Shown piece after piece: positions 24,157-32,143 of a stretch of DNA of 64,000 bases. The stretch lies in the IMG/VR virus record IMGVR_UViG_3300031576_000007, positions 1 through 64,000 of that record; one strand, given 5' to 3'. Under the pieces are notes generated by a model. It ran no database searches. It worked only from the letters and a program-made list of their open reading frames with translations, and was not told where the DNA came from. Position numbers and translations under genes: made by a program. Source of the stretch: a virus. How positions within the stretch are numbered: the stretch's first letter is position 1; each line of letters begins with the position of its first letter.

Positions 24157-24249
24157 CAGAAAGCATCTTCCTTTATTGAGATAGATGCGTTTGCCGAGAG
24201 AGGCTGTGTTAATGGGGTCATAGCTCCTCTATAATAATTAAAGGACAAA
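24157..24249 (+). other. intergenic region with two hairpins and a TATAAT box
   Basis: A GCATCT/AGATGC stem is at 24163-24188 and a second, bulged stem (AGAGGCTGTG with CATAGCTCCTCT) at 24199-24230. Neither is followed by a T tract, so they are weak as terminators. TATAAT lies at 24230-24235 without a good -35. The pair may insulate the envelope cassette from what follows. Confidence 0.35.
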
Positions 24250-24387
24250 ATGACAAAAGAAAAGTATACATTCGTTGTGGAATCTGATAACTTTGAGCTA
24301 TTGAAAGAATTATTAAAGAGATTAGAAGCTGAAAATATAGGGAAACTAACTTATCTAGCTGTTGGGGATAAGGCAAAAAGGGGATAA
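24250..24387 (+). CDS. hypothetical protein, 45 aa
   Basis: AAAGGACAAA precedes ATG 24250. The 45-residue product (FVVESDNFELLKELLKRLEAE) is helical and acidic. It ends one base before the exonuclease start, and its own end GGGGATAAT supplies that gene's ribosome-binding site. Confidence 0.45.
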   Translation: MTKEKYTFVVESDNFELLKELLKRLEAENIGKLTYLAVGDKAKRG

Positions 24388-24388
24388 T

Positions 24389-24994
24389 ATGAGGCTGGGC
24401 TACGACCTTGTAATTCTTGATTTAGAATTAAATAATCCTAACACGGGGCACGAATCCATAATAGAAATTGGAGCAGTAAAGCTACTAAGAGATGGTGGTA
24501 TTCATCCTTCTATGTTTCAGAGACTTATAAAAGTTCCAGAACCTATTAATCCTGAGATTGTTACTCTTTGCGGAATAACTGATGAAATGATAGCTGAGGA
24601 GGGCGTTCCCTTTCGACAAGCTATGGAAGAATTTAAAACGTGGGCTACTTCTGAGTCTAAGAACATTTTACTAGCCGCTTGGGGGAACGATGTTCCTTAT
24701 CTTATTCAATATTGCAAAGATAATTCTATTGATTTCCCTTTTCGAAGAAAAAGTATTGAATGTAAATCTATAGTCATTTGGCTTAATGCTATGTTTGACA
24801 GAAAATATAAGAGTGATGGTCTTGGGTCAAATCTTGATCAATGGCGAGTAGGTATGGATGAAACATATGGTAAGAAGCACAGAGCCCTCCCCGATTCCTG
24901 GAACACCGCGAGGCTACTTCAAGGGATATGGAACCATTTTAAAGAATATAGCGAAAATACAAAGAAGTCTTTAGCTCAATTGGGCATTAAGTGA
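24389..24994 (+). CDS. DnaQ-like 3'-5' exonuclease
   Basis: 201 residues with all three Exo motifs of DEDD exonucleases: ILDLELNN (DxE), PEIVTLCGITDEMI then AAWGNDVPYL (ExoII region) and HRALPDSWNTARLL (H-x4-D). The D-L-E-L-N wording is like ERI-1/inhibitor-of-KinA-type exonucleases (3'hExo-like), so RNA or ssDNA could be the substrate. ATG 24389 is preferred over the earlier in-frame start because GGGGATA lies just upstream. Confidence 0.8.
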   Translation: MRLGYDLVILDLELNNPNTGHESIIEIGAVKLLRDGGIHPSMFQRLIKVPEPINPEIVTLCGITDEMIAEEGVPFRQAMEEFKTWATSESKNILLAAWGNDVPYLIQYCKDNSIDFPFRRKSIECKSIVIWLNAMFDRKYKSDGLGSNLDQWRVGMDETYGKKHRALPDSWNTARLLQGIWNHFKEYSENTKKSLAQLGIK

Positions 24995-25243
24995 ATGAAT
25001 AAGTTTATTCTGGGATTTATTTCAGGAATTATTTTGTTTTATACTATTTTTAATGTAGTATTAATTATAGATACATCGAACGAATACAACACTTGTATGT
25101 ATAAGAAAAAACAAAATTAAGATAATTCAGAGCGTATTCATACACTATGTTCTAATGAAGCTGAATATACTAAAAATAGTTATGTGTACTTTATAGCGTT
25201 CCCTGCTATTTTTGTAAGAAAGGATACTTACAAATGGTTTTAA
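24995..25243 (+). pseudogene. membrane-anchored small protein interrupted by in-frame TAA
   Basis: ATG 24995 (overlap with the exonuclease stop) gives MNKFILGFISGIILFYTIFN, a membrane helix, then a Cys-containing periplasmic-type region up to KKKQN and TAA at 25118-25120. The frame continues DNSERIHTLCSNEAEY to TAA 25241-25243, overlapping the next gene. The stop is one C-to-T change from CAA (Gln). Confidence 0.55.
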
Positions 25244-25401
25244 TCAAGAGATTAACCACAATTATAGTATGGATTCCCACGGTTATAGCTTGGACTATCT
25301 TTGTTTTAGGCTTTAAACTATTAGGGCGGATCGACGGAATAGGTAGGTCATGGAGCTTTCTAGGTGTATATTCTGATGATACATATTTAGGTAAATTATG
25401 A
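25234..25401 (+). CDS. small membrane protein, 55 aa
   Basis: Overlaps the end of the interrupted gene and, through ATGA, the following gene. One membrane helix (TIIVWIPTVIAWTIFVLGF) after a basic N-terminus (VLIKRLT), then a polar tail. Unknown family. Confidence 0.45.
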   Translation: MVLIKRLTTIIVWIPTVIAWTIFVLGFKLLGRIDGIGRSWSFLGVYSDDTYLGKL

Positions 25402-25652
25402 AAACTACAAAGAAAATAGAAATAGAAGTCATTGATACTATTATTTGTAATAAATGTGGAGTAGGCACATCTAGAGAAGATTTTACAGGATTAGAAGAGG
25501 TAAAAATTAAGGGGCATTTAAGCTCCAATGTTCTAACAGATGGAGTGGTATATACATTTAGTATTTGTGAGTATTGCATTAGCGGAATATTTGCCTTTTT
25601 TCTGTATTCTGCTGAGGAAGAAGAATATAACGATTTCATTACCCACCCTTGA
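25398..25652 (+). CDS. hypothetical protein with CxxC motifs, 84 aa
   Basis: ATGA overlap. Contains IICNKCG and SICEYC, a likely zinc site, between a basic start and an acidic tail (YSAEEEEYNDFITHP). Function unknown. Confidence 0.5.
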   Translation: MKTTKKIEIEVIDTIICNKCGVGTSREDFTGLEEVKIKGHLSSNVLTDGVVYTFSICEYCISGIFAFFLYSAEEEEYNDFITHP

Positions 25653-25653
25653 T

Positions 25654-25845
25654 ATGAAATGCCCGAAAAAATATGGTTGTTATGATATTAGGATAGATGA
25701 TTGTCGTTATTGTAATGAAGGTTTACTCTATCAAACTTGCTCATGTTGTAAAAATACCCCAGCTTGTGCTGGGTGGAATGATTAAACAGGCCCAAAATGC
25801 TGTGGGTGCTACGAGTTAATACATGATCATAATTCTAAAAGTTGA
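25654..25845 (+). pseudogene. Cys-rich zinc-finger-like protein interrupted by in-frame TAA
   Basis: ATG 25654 starts MKCPKKYGCYDIRIDDCRYC, then CSCCKNTPACAGWND and TAA at 25783-25785. The same frame continues TGPKCCGCYELIHDHNS to TGA 25843-25845, four bases before the next start. The extra Cys/His residues after the stop fit the same zinc-binding design, so the stop probably replaces Gln (CAA to TAA). Confidence 0.6.
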
Positions 25846-25849
25846 TATA

Positions 25850-26101
25850 ATGCTGCCCGACCCTGGGAAACTTAAACCTTCCAGCGCAACTATACTTATT
25901 CCGTCAGGCACAAAAGTGTCAACTATAAATCCAAATTATGTGCCACAAGATACAAAAGTGTACCCTTTTAATTCTCAACTTTACGGAATAACGAAGCTTG
26001 ACAAAGAGTACTTTATATTTTATTATAGAGGGATGTTTGTAGCAGTAAGAAAAGAAGATTGTGAAATACCAAAATCTATAGATTGGGCGTATAACCTTTA
26101 A
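25850..26101 (+). CDS. hypothetical protein, 83 aa
   Basis: ATG 25850 is preferred over the earlier in-frame ATG 25823, which lies inside the preceding (interrupted) frame. The product is beta-rich (SSATILIPSGTKVSTINPNY; FIFYYRGMFVAVRKED) and resembles small SH3-like folds. No family. Confidence 0.45.
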   Translation: MLPDPGKLKPSSATILIPSGTKVSTINPNYVPQDTKVYPFNSQLYGITKLDKEYFIFYYRGMFVAVRKEDCEIPKSIDWAYNL

Positions 26102-26119
26102 AGGAGTAGTTGTATTAAT

Positions 26120-26392
26120 ATGTATTTTGAATCCCACATAACTTGTGAAATCTCTTCATTAGAAGAACGTAAGGTGTTAGAAGCATTCGGGTTATTAACA
26201 CACTGGAAAACTAGTTGTATTGATAGAGACCCCATACTTGGGGATAGAGTGTTCTTTTATTTTACAAAACATAGTAAGAGTGGGGATGAGCTTATAGCGG
26301 AAACACAGGAATTTGCTAAAACAATACCAGGAAGAGTAATCAGGGAAAAGGTAGAACAAATTATTTATGATACAAAAGTAAAGAAGAGTTAA
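26120..26392 (+). CDS. hypothetical protein, 90 aa
   Basis: AAAGGAG about 12 nt upstream. An alpha/beta small protein (ESHITCEISSLEERKVLEAF; GDELIAETQEFAKTIPGR) with a possible ferredoxin-like order. Reads like a conserved phage family without known role. Confidence 0.5.
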   Translation: MYFESHITCEISSLEERKVLEAFGLLTHWKTSCIDRDPILGDRVFFYFTKHSKSGDELIAETQEFAKTIPGRVIREKVEQIIYDTKVKKS

Positions 26393-26393
26393 T

Positions 26394-26882
26394 ATGCAAG
26401 AAATAGAAGGGGATTTGTTTGAACAAAAATGGGCTAGCGCTATATGTATCACTACCAATGGATTTATAAAAAAAAATGGTTGTGCTGTTATGGGCAGAGG
26501 ATGTGCTAAAGAAGCTAGGGAGAGATTCCCAGGTATAGATTTAAAATTAGGTACAACTATTAGTATTAAAGGAAATCACGTTAATCATTTACTTACTATT
26601 ACTACACACTTAATTGATGAATCATCAGGATGGGGCGCACAAGATATTTATTCATTTCCTGTAAAAAAATATTGGTGGGATCAGGCAGACCTAACACTTA
26701 TCGAACAAAGTGCAAAAGAACTTGTTGATATAACAAATAAAAAAGGATATACTTCAGTAGTAATCCCAAGACCTGGATGTAATAATGGTAAAAGAGATTG
26801 GGAAACAGAAGTTAAACCTATACTAAACAGATTATTAGATGATAGATTTTACATCGTGAATTATGCCAAAGAAAATAAATGA
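26394..26882 (+). CDS. macro-domain protein (ADP-ribose binding)
   Basis: A 162-residue Macro/Appr-1''-pase-like fold: IEGDLFEQ, ICITTNGFIKKNGCAVMGRG (phosphate loop with N and G), and PRPGCNNGKRDW near the end. Members bind ADP-ribose or hydrolyse its derivatives (ADP-ribose-1''-phosphate, mono-ADP-ribosyl groups). In a phage, roles in tRNA-repair by-products or in countering ADP-ribosylation- or NAD-based defence are plausible. The RNA ligase gene is close by (27.9 kb). Overlaps the next gene by 20 nt. Confidence 0.75.
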   Translation: MQEIEGDLFEQKWASAICITTNGFIKKNGCAVMGRGCAKEARERFPGIDLKLGTTISIKGNHVNHLLTITTHLIDESSGWGAQDIYSFPVKKYWWDQADLTLIEQSAKELVDITNKKGYTSVVIPRPGCNNGKRDWETEVKPILNRLLDDRFYIVNYAKENK

Positions 26883-27093
26883 CTGGAATGAGGTGTGTAG
26901 AAAGTGTAATCAAAATACAGTACCTTTAATCGGGGTGTTAAGATACTGCCCTGTGTGTGAAGGTGACGAACAGTTTAACTCTAATGATCCTTACGGATTC
27001 AAGATCATAGATCTTCCAGAAATTGGAAGCCCTTTTGATAGGGATGAAGTTACTGTACCAATAACAGGGCCATTACATGGATATAAAAAATGA
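26863..27093 (+). CDS. zinc-ribbon protein, 76 aa
   Basis: ATG 26863 lies inside the end of the macro-domain gene. CRKCNQNTV and YCPVCEG form a four-Cys zinc ribbon; the C-terminal half is acidic. ATGA overlap with the next gene. No known role. Confidence 0.5.
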   Translation: MPKKINDWNEVCRKCNQNTVPLIGVLRYCPVCEGDEQFNSNDPYGFKIIDLPEIGSPFDRDEVTVPITGPLHGYKK

Positions 27094-27410
27094 ATATTAA
27101 TGAAATAGCGGAAGAAGTTTACGAAGGAATGAAAAATAATGGTTTCTATCTTGGTGATAGAAGACCTTTAGAAGAATATGCACTATTCACTACTGAGATC
27201 GCCGAGGCAACCGAGGCTTGGAGAGGCGGTTTAGAGCCAGTGACAATTATTGATGGTAAACCAGAAGGTGAAGCTATTGAATTAACTGACTGTATAATGA
27301 GAATAATGGCTTATTTTGTAGTTAATAATTGGGATTTGGAAAAGATTCTTATAAAGAAACACGAATATAACAAAACAAGATCTAAGAATCACGGAGGTAA
27401 AAGAATATGA
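27090..27410 (+). CDS. MazG-like NTP pyrophosphohydrolase
   Basis: A 106-residue all-helical protein with TTEIAEATEAWRGG (ExxE-type acidic helix) and AIELTDCIMRIMAYF (second acidic ExxD helix), as in MazG/iMazG-like enzymes that hydrolyse (d)NTPs to (d)NMP and PPi. It could clean the dNTP pool or lower alarmone levels. Starts by ATGA overlap. Confidence 0.7.
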   Translation: MNINEIAEEVYEGMKNNGFYLGDRRPLEEYALFTTEIAEATEAWRGGLEPVTIIDGKPEGEAIELTDCIMRIMAYFVVNNWDLEKILIKKHEYNKTRSKNHGGKRI

Positions 27411-27637
27411 AAAGCATTAAAGAGCGTGAAGCAAAAGGAACCGAAGGGTTTCTTATGAACGAAGTTGGGGATAAACCATATTTTAGAGTGTATAAAAGTA
27501 ACGGCGAATTTGTAGATTATGATATTTTTCATAGTGACCTTCAAATAACCGTTACTGATGATGATGCCTTTTTTAAAGGAGAAGATATAGCTGAACCTTA
27601 CTTAGATTACTCCAATAAAACGTTGGGGGAAGATTAA
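27407..27637 (+). CDS. hypothetical acidic protein, 76 aa
   Basis: ATGA overlap with the MazG-like gene. Acidic, beta-rich (PYFRVYKSNGEFVDYDIFHSD), like several conserved phage proteins. Its TAA overlaps the first base of the likely ATT start of the next frame. Confidence 0.5.
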   Translation: MKSIKEREAKGTEGFLMNEVGDKPYFRVYKSNGEFVDYDIFHSDLQITVTDDDAFFKGEDIAEPYLDYSNKTLGED

Positions 27638-27831
27638 TTAAAAATATACATAATGTAGATACTCTTCCGAATGAGTGCCAAAATGATCCTAATCATGAAT
27701 ATTTCTTCAATGATGGAGATAATTATGATATTATAGAGAAGATAAATTACATGAATAATCTAGAAGGTATATTAGGTGTTGCTGGGTGTTACAATTGCGG
27801 GCATACTTGGTATATTCCTTATAAGGACTAA
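27637..27831 (+). CDS. hypothetical protein with possible ATT start
   Basis: A 64-residue coding frame (NIHNVDTLPNECQNDPNHEY ... GVAGCYNCGHTWYIPY) with a C-x2-C-x-H zinc-like end but no ATG, GTG or TTG at its head. ATT 27637 overlaps the previous TAA exactly as ATG would in TAATG, and GGGGGA lies 7 nt upstream. Either AUU is used as start, or a G-to-T change has broken the gene. The protein pattern is convincing. Confidence 0.5.
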   Translation: MKNIHNVDTLPNECQNDPNHEYFFNDGDNYDIIEKINYMNNLEGILGVAGCYNCGHTWYIPYKD

Positions 27832-27864
27832 AAACAATGGTTTCTATTTTTTGGAGGAGGATTT

Positions 27865-29904
27865 ATGGATATAGAATGGAAGAGATACCCGCATATCGAA
27901 CGACTTGATAGTCAAGAAGTAGAAGGTTTATTATTACTTCCAGAAATTTGGGTAGAGCCTAAAATCGACGGTTGTTTTGAATATGACACAAAAATTCTTC
28001 TTTCAGATGGTTCTTATAAAAACATAGGAACTATAGTAAATAAAAACTTAAATGTAGATGTTTTAAGTTATGATATAACTAAAAAAGAGCTTGTCCCACA
28101 AAAAATTATTGGTAAATTTAAATATAAGGCTGAACCATACGATTGGATGACCATAAAAGTTAAAGGAATTGTTGGTGATTTACAAAGTGGTGGCGGTAGG
28201 GATAAACACTTACGATGTACAAAAAATCATAAATTCATAACAAGTTTGACCCCCTTCCAAGAAACTATGGCTAAAGATTTAAAAAATAATGACGAAGTTT
28301 TTATTCCCCAAAAGTTCCCTTCTATGGTTCAATCTCAAGTAATACTGGGAACTTTATTGGGAGATGGCTTTGCTTATCCTAATAATAAAAACATTTATTG
28401 TAATGGAATTTGTTTTAGCCACAGCATAAAACAATTAGAATATTTAAAATTTAAAAAAACACTCCTTGGCGGGCTCTGGAAAACAGGAAAAGGGTATATA
28501 AGCAGGTATGGGTCAATCGTTATTAGATCTACTACAAAATGTAATAAAATTACTCAATTTCTCTATGAAAAGGTATACTTAAATAATAAAAAAAATATAA
28601 CTAAAAAATTATTATTAAACTTAAATTCTCTTGGATTGGCTATTTGGTACATGGATGACGGTTCGTTAGCCCATAGTCCTGCTCAACAGGACAGAGCGAT
28701 ATTCCATACCTCTGGTTTTCTTGATGATGAACAAAATATCATATGCCAATATTTTAATGATCATGGGTATAGGTCTAGTATACAAAATGCAGATGGGTAT
28801 AAAATTATTGTGCTAGACTCTATTGGAACTCAAAATTTATTTTCCGATATTGGACAATATATTATTCCAAGTATGCAATATAAATTATCTAAAAACTTTA
28901 GAGATCGATTTACCCCTATTAAAGATACTGAAAAAATTAATCCAAGCGGGTTAATAAAAAGAAAAATTATTGAAATAAAACCATATATTCTACCAGGGTA
29001 TAAACCAAAATCTAAATATAAATATGATTTAGAAATTGAAAATACACATCTTTATTTTGCTAACAATGTTTTGGTACACAATTCTAACGCGTCAGTATTA
29101 AGAAAGAACGGTTCTTTAAATGTTGCAAAAAGAAGCCAAATAATTGGAGAAGGTGATGATTTTAGAGGTCTCAAAACTCATATACAAACTAATGCCAACA
29201 ATTTCAATAAGTTTTTTGATAAACATCCTAATACTATAGTATACGGCGAATTTTTAATAAAACATACAATTGGCTTCTATCGTCCCCAGGCCTTTAACAA
29301 ATTTTATGCTTTTGATATTTTAGATTTAGAAACTAATAGATTTCTGAGGCCCGATACTAGAGTAGAGTTCCTTAAAGAATTTGATATAAATCTAGTCCCA
29401 CCCCTTGCAAAAATTAAAGGCCCTATTTCTGGCGATGATCACATAGAACGATTACAACAAATGGCTAATTCGAATAAATATCTTATTGATGAAACTGATA
29501 AAGTTGGAGAAGGTATCGTAATAAAGAGCTTCAATAATGATATTCCTTATACTAATAAGTATGGTAGAACTACTTGGGGTAAAATTGTTAGGCAGGAATT
29601 TAAAGAGGCCCACTCAGTTGAAATGGGTGTAGCAGATTTATCTTTTAAAGAACAGAAGGAACAAATTTTTTCTGAGATATTTGTAACTGAGGGTAGAATA
29701 GAAAAGATAAAGCAAAAAATAATGTTTGAGAAAGGTACTAGATGGGATTCTAAATATATTGGAGAATTATTGGGCAGAGTTTATAATGATGTGTTTACTG
29801 AAGAGCTTTGGGGATTCGTAAAAAAGGAAAAAATTGTAAATATAAATTTTAAGACCCTTAATCAAATGGTTATAATAAGAACTAAACAGATTTTAGGCTT
29901 ATAG
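27865..29904 (+). CDS. RNA ligase precursor containing an intein
   Basis: A 679-residue precursor; 309 residues after splicing. The joined extein reads EPKIDGSNASV, the nucleotidyltransferase motif I with Lys33 as AMP acceptor. It is followed by YGEFL (motif III-like), EGIVIKSF (motif IV) and WGKIVRQEF (motif V). This fits T4 Rnl2-like/DraRnl RNA ligases, which seal nicks or breaks in RNA. Starts at ATG 27865 after GGAGGAGG. The intein sits right after KIDG, inside the active-site motif. A partner polynucleotide kinase is not evident nearby. Confidence 0.85.
   Translation: MDIEWKRYPHIERLDSQEVEGLLLLPEIWVEPKIDGCFEYDTKILLSDGSYKNIGTIVNKNLNVDVLSYDITKKELVPQKIIGKFKYKAEPYDWMTIKVKGIVGDLQSGGGRDKHLRCTKNHKFITSLTPFQETMAKDLKNNDEVFIPQKFPSMVQSQVILGTLLGDGFAYPNNKNIYCNGICFSHSIKQLEYLKFKKTLLGGLWKTGKGYISRYGSIVIRSTTKCNKITQFLYEKVYLNNKKNITKKLLLNLNSLGLAIWYMDDGSLAHSPAQQDRAIFHTSGFLDDEQNIICQYFNDHGYRSSIQNADGYKIIVLDSIGTQNLFSDIGQYIIPSMQYKLSKNFRDRFTPIKDTEKINPSGLIKRKIIEIKPYILPGYKPKSKYKYDLEIENTHLYFANNVLVHNSNASVLRKNGSLNVAKRSQIIGEGDDFRGLKTHIQTNANNFNKFFDKHPNTIVYGEFLIKHTIGFYRPQAFNKFYAFDILDLETNRFLRPDTRVEFLKEFDINLVPPLAKIKGPISGDDHIERLQQMANSNKYLIDETDKVGEGIVIKSFNNDIPYTNKYGRTTWGKIVRQEFKEAHSVEMGVADLSFKEQKEQIFSEIFVTEGRIEKIKQKIMFEKGTRWDSKYIGELLGRVYNDVFTEELWGFVKKEKIVNINFKTLNQMVIIRTKQILGL
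27973..29082 (+). mobile_element. intein with LAGLIDADG endonuclease in RNA ligase
   Basis: 370 residues from Cys1 (CFEYDTKILLSDG) to terminal LVHN, with Ser+1 following. Block B CTKNHKF, block F YDLEIENTH. LAGLIDADG helices LGTLLGDGF and AIWYMDDGS both keep an acidic residue. Insertion is between KIDG and SNAS of motif I, so the ligase cannot work before splicing. Confidence 0.9.
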
Positions 29905-29912
29905 AGGAAAGA

Positions 29913-30089
29913 ATGACTAAACTAGAATTGTTGGATTTACGGATTAATGGTATGATAGAGGCTGCTAGATTTTTAGGTCAATGTGGTAAATTGACTGAAA
30001 TGAGAGGCTTTAATTATATTAGAGCTTTGGAAGATGTAAAGAACTTGCTCTATTCCCCCGAATTTGGTATAATGGATGACAGATGGTAA
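29913..30089 (+). CDS. hypothetical helical protein, 58 aa
   Basis: GAGGAAAGA precedes ATG 29913. Helical (LELLDLRINGMIEAARFLGQ; YIRALEDVKNLL), resembling a small phage family of unknown role. A promoter for the next gene overlaps its end. Confidence 0.5.
   Translation: MTKLELLDLRINGMIEAARFLGQCGKLTEMRGFNYIRALEDVKNLLYSPEFGIMDDRW
30045..30073 (+). promoter_or_regulatory. promoter upstream of LAGLIDADG endonuclease
   Basis: TTGCTC at 30045-30050, 17-nt spacer, TATAAT at 30068-30073 with TG just upstream (TGGTATAAT). It lies within the 3' end of the preceding gene and 70 nt before the endonuclease start. A mobile endonuclease gene carrying its own promoter is common. Confidence 0.5.
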
Positions 30090-30143
30090 GTATTTCCTCA
30101 TTACAAATATAAAAGATACGGAAAATAGGAGTAAGAAAAAATA

Positions 30144-30623
30144 ATGGCACATATCCTGAATGAATATTTAGCTGGGGTTGCTGATTCAGATGGATCATTT
30201 ACATTTCCGAAACATAAGCGAAGTAATAATCCAAATGGATACACATTTAGACCTGCCTTCCAGCTTACATGGAAGTATAGTGACCATTCCTTAAGTGTGT
30301 TTAAGGATTTGAAAAAAAAATATAAAGGAAGTTTTTATATTGGGAGAAGTCATTCAGGATATAATAAAACTAAATCAAAAATAATTAAATACTACGTCCA
30401 AGGACAATCTTTGATTGATTTATGCAAAGATATTGTTCCTTTTTTACGACTAAAAAAGAAACAGGCTAAATTAATTTTGGAACACTGGAAATCAGTTAAA
30501 CCGAGAGGAACGTGGAACCAGTGGCACAAAAAGCCAAAATTAATTTATAATAAAGAAAATGATTTATACAAAAAATTTTATAAATTAAATACTAAAAATA
30601 AAAGGAAAAGATATGCACACTAA
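30144..30623 (+). CDS. free-standing LAGLIDADG homing endonuclease
   Basis: A 159-residue single-motif endonuclease with YLAGVADSDGSF at residues 8-19 and a very basic C-terminal half (WKSVKPRGTWNQWHKKPK). Single-motif members act as homodimers. It is not fused to an intein. It lies just upstream of, and overlaps by 11 nt, a HAD-phosphatase gene whose frame is broken, and follows the intein-bearing RNA ligase region. AGTAAGAAAAA serves as a weak ribosome-binding site. Confidence 0.85.
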   Translation: MAHILNEYLAGVADSDGSFTFPKHKRSNNPNGYTFRPAFQLTWKYSDHSLSVFKDLKKKYKGSFYIGRSHSGYNKTKSKIIKYYVQGQSLIDLCKDIVPFLRLKKKQAKLILEHWKSVKPRGTWNQWHKKPKLIYNKENDLYKKFYKLNTKNKRKRYAH

Positions 30624-31006
30624 ATCCCCAAGCGGAGAAGAGTGGTTTTTTTTTTGATGTAGATGACACATTGGTAATGTGGCCAAAAAGAAAAGACACA
30701 AACTTTAAACCTGATGTTACGATTAGGAATCCTTATTACACTGGTGACCCCTACACGCTAGATAAACCAGAGTTTGCCCTAAAAAGACACAAAAAACACA
30801 TTGAAGAGTTAAAATCTTTTAAGCTACAAGGTAATACTGTGGTAGTATGGTCAAAGGGAGGACGCCCTTGGGCACTAGAAGTCATAAAAGCACTTGAACT
30901 AGAGGCATTTGTGGATCATGTTCTCCAGAAACCAGATATTCTTTATGATGATGAACACCATAAATACTGGTTTCCAATGCTTCCTAGATGGCGTAAGGAT
31001 GAGTAA
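30613..31006 (+). pseudogene. HAD-family protein with frameshift in a T10 run
   Basis: ATG 30613 reads MHTKSPSGEEWFFF and stops at TGA 30655-30657. In the other frame, after ten T (30646-30655), the sequence is DVDDTLVMWPKRKD (HAD DxDxT motif), VVVWSKGG (motif II) and ILYDDEHH, to TAA 31006. Nine T would give WFFFDVDDTLVMW in one frame. The product would be a nucleotidase-like HAD of about 130 residues. Frameshift, sequencing error or slippage are all possible. Confidence 0.65.
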
Positions 31007-31027
31007 ATTTAAAGAAGAGGATACTAA

Positions 31028-31327
31028 ATGAAGATTAAAGAATTTCTTAAAAATATTGAAGGTATAAATCCTGAAACGGAACTTTCTTTTTTACAAGATG
31101 ATGGTTGTTGCGGGGATATCTTTGAGTTAGGAGACCTGTATGAAATTGATCATTTGGATCTCCATAAAAATCCTGAAAAAAATAATGTTTCTGTAAGGTT
31201 TTACCCGTATGATTTTACAGCTTCTTGTATAGGTTCTAGCGCGGCAAAACAAGCAGGCAATTCCCGCCCTTTAAAATATGAAGTAGAAAAATTAAACAAA
31301 ATTGAAAAGATATGTAAAAATGAGTAA
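31028..31327 (+). CDS. hypothetical acidic protein, 99 aa
   Basis: GAAGAGGATACTAA precedes ATG 31028. Acidic with [16 protein letters not shown] and later [12 protein letters not shown]. Recalls small phage proteins of unknown role. Its end overlaps the ThyX start. Confidence 0.5.
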   Translation: MKIKEFLKNIEGINPETELSFLQDDGCCGDIFELGDLYEIDHLDLHKNPEKNNVSVRFYPYDFTASCIGSSAAKQAGNSRPLKYEVEKLNKIEKICKNE

Positions 31328-31985
31328 TGTAAGACTAATTTCGATAACAAAACCAGAAATAACTCTTAATGATAAACATCTTACACCAGAAGACTTAATA
31401 GTGTATTGTGCTAGAGTATCTAGCCCCAAAAATCAAGAGAATACAGGAACGGGGCAGAAGTTATTAGAGTATTGTATATCCAACAAGCATTGGTCTATAT
31501 TTGAGATGGTTAATATGTGTGTAGAAATTATAACTAGCAGGGCTATATCTGCACAGATATTGAGGCATAAATCTTTCTCCTTCCAAGAGGCTAGCCAAAG
31601 GTATTCAGAAGTTCAAAATTTTGAAATTTATGAAGCCAGACGACAGGACCTAAAAAATAGACAAAATAGTGTGGATAATCTATCTGTAGAAACAAAAGAG
31701 TGGTTTGATAAAGCTCAAAATGATATAATAATTAAGTCTAATGAGTTATATTCAGAAGCTTTAAATAAAGGCATAGCTAAAGAGTGTGCAAGATTTCTTC
31801 TTCCTCTAAATACTAAAACAAAACTCTACATGAATGGTAGTATAAGGAGCTGGATTCATTACTTAGATCTAAGAACAAGTAATGGGACGCAGCTTGAACA
31901 TAAAGACATTGCTGAAGAGATAAAAGAGATATTTATTATTAATTTCCCACTTATTTCGAAAGGGTTAAAATGGGAGACACGGTAG
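31320..31985 (+). CDS. thyX: flavin-dependent thymidylate synthase
   Basis: A 221-residue ThyX. The signature RHRx7S is represented by [17 protein letters not shown] (about residues 82-98). Upstream are CARVSSP and [10 protein letters not shown]; downstream are [23 protein letters not shown] and [10 protein letters not shown], with the substrate-binding Arg and Ser. The enzyme makes dTMP from dUMP with FAD and methylene-folate. ATG 31320 sits 8 nt before the upstream stop. It fits with the class II reductase and dNMP kinase in one dTTP supply line. Confidence 0.9.
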   Translation: MSNVRLISITKPEITLNDKHLTPEDLIVYCARVSSPKNQENTGTGQKLLEYCISNKHWSIFEMVNMCVEIITSRAISAQILRHKSFSFQEASQRYSEVQNFEIYEARRQDLKNRQNSVDNLSVETKEWFDKAQNDIIIKSNELYSEALNKGIAKECARFLLPLNTKTKLYMNGSIRSWIHYLDLRTSNGTQLEHKDIAEEIKEIFIINFPLISKGLKWETR

Positions 31986-32143
31986 AAAAAATTCAATTAG
32001 AAAAACTAATAATTTTTCTGGTGTCAAAAGGAATAGTATCTCAAGGGAAATTATCTAGTATTGTGGGAATTTCACGTTCTGAATTCATATAAAAATATTC
32101 TAATTGTATTGCTCTTGTAGAGGAACAATTAAGTAGTGAATGA
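31970..32143 (+). pseudogene. HTH-like small protein interrupted by in-frame TAA
   Basis: ATG 31970 overlaps the thyX end. It encodes 40 residues ([35 protein letters not shown]), stops at TAA 32090-32092, and continues KYSNCIALVEEQLSSE to TGA 32141-32143, overlapping the next GTG. The internal stop is one transition from CAA (Gln). The stretch SQGKLSSIVGISRSEF looks like a short helix-turn-helix. Confidence 0.5.

Noticed and set aside
24163-24230. Rho-independent terminator after the lipoprotein gene
   Set aside because: The hairpins are followed by GTTT or A/T-mixed sequence rather than a run of T, so they were listed as hairpins only.
25540-25653. Upstream extension of the Cys-rich gene at 25654
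   Set aside because: It would lie fully inside the preceding gene and adds a hydrophobic stretch unlike the zinc-binding body; ATG 25654 fits the gap.
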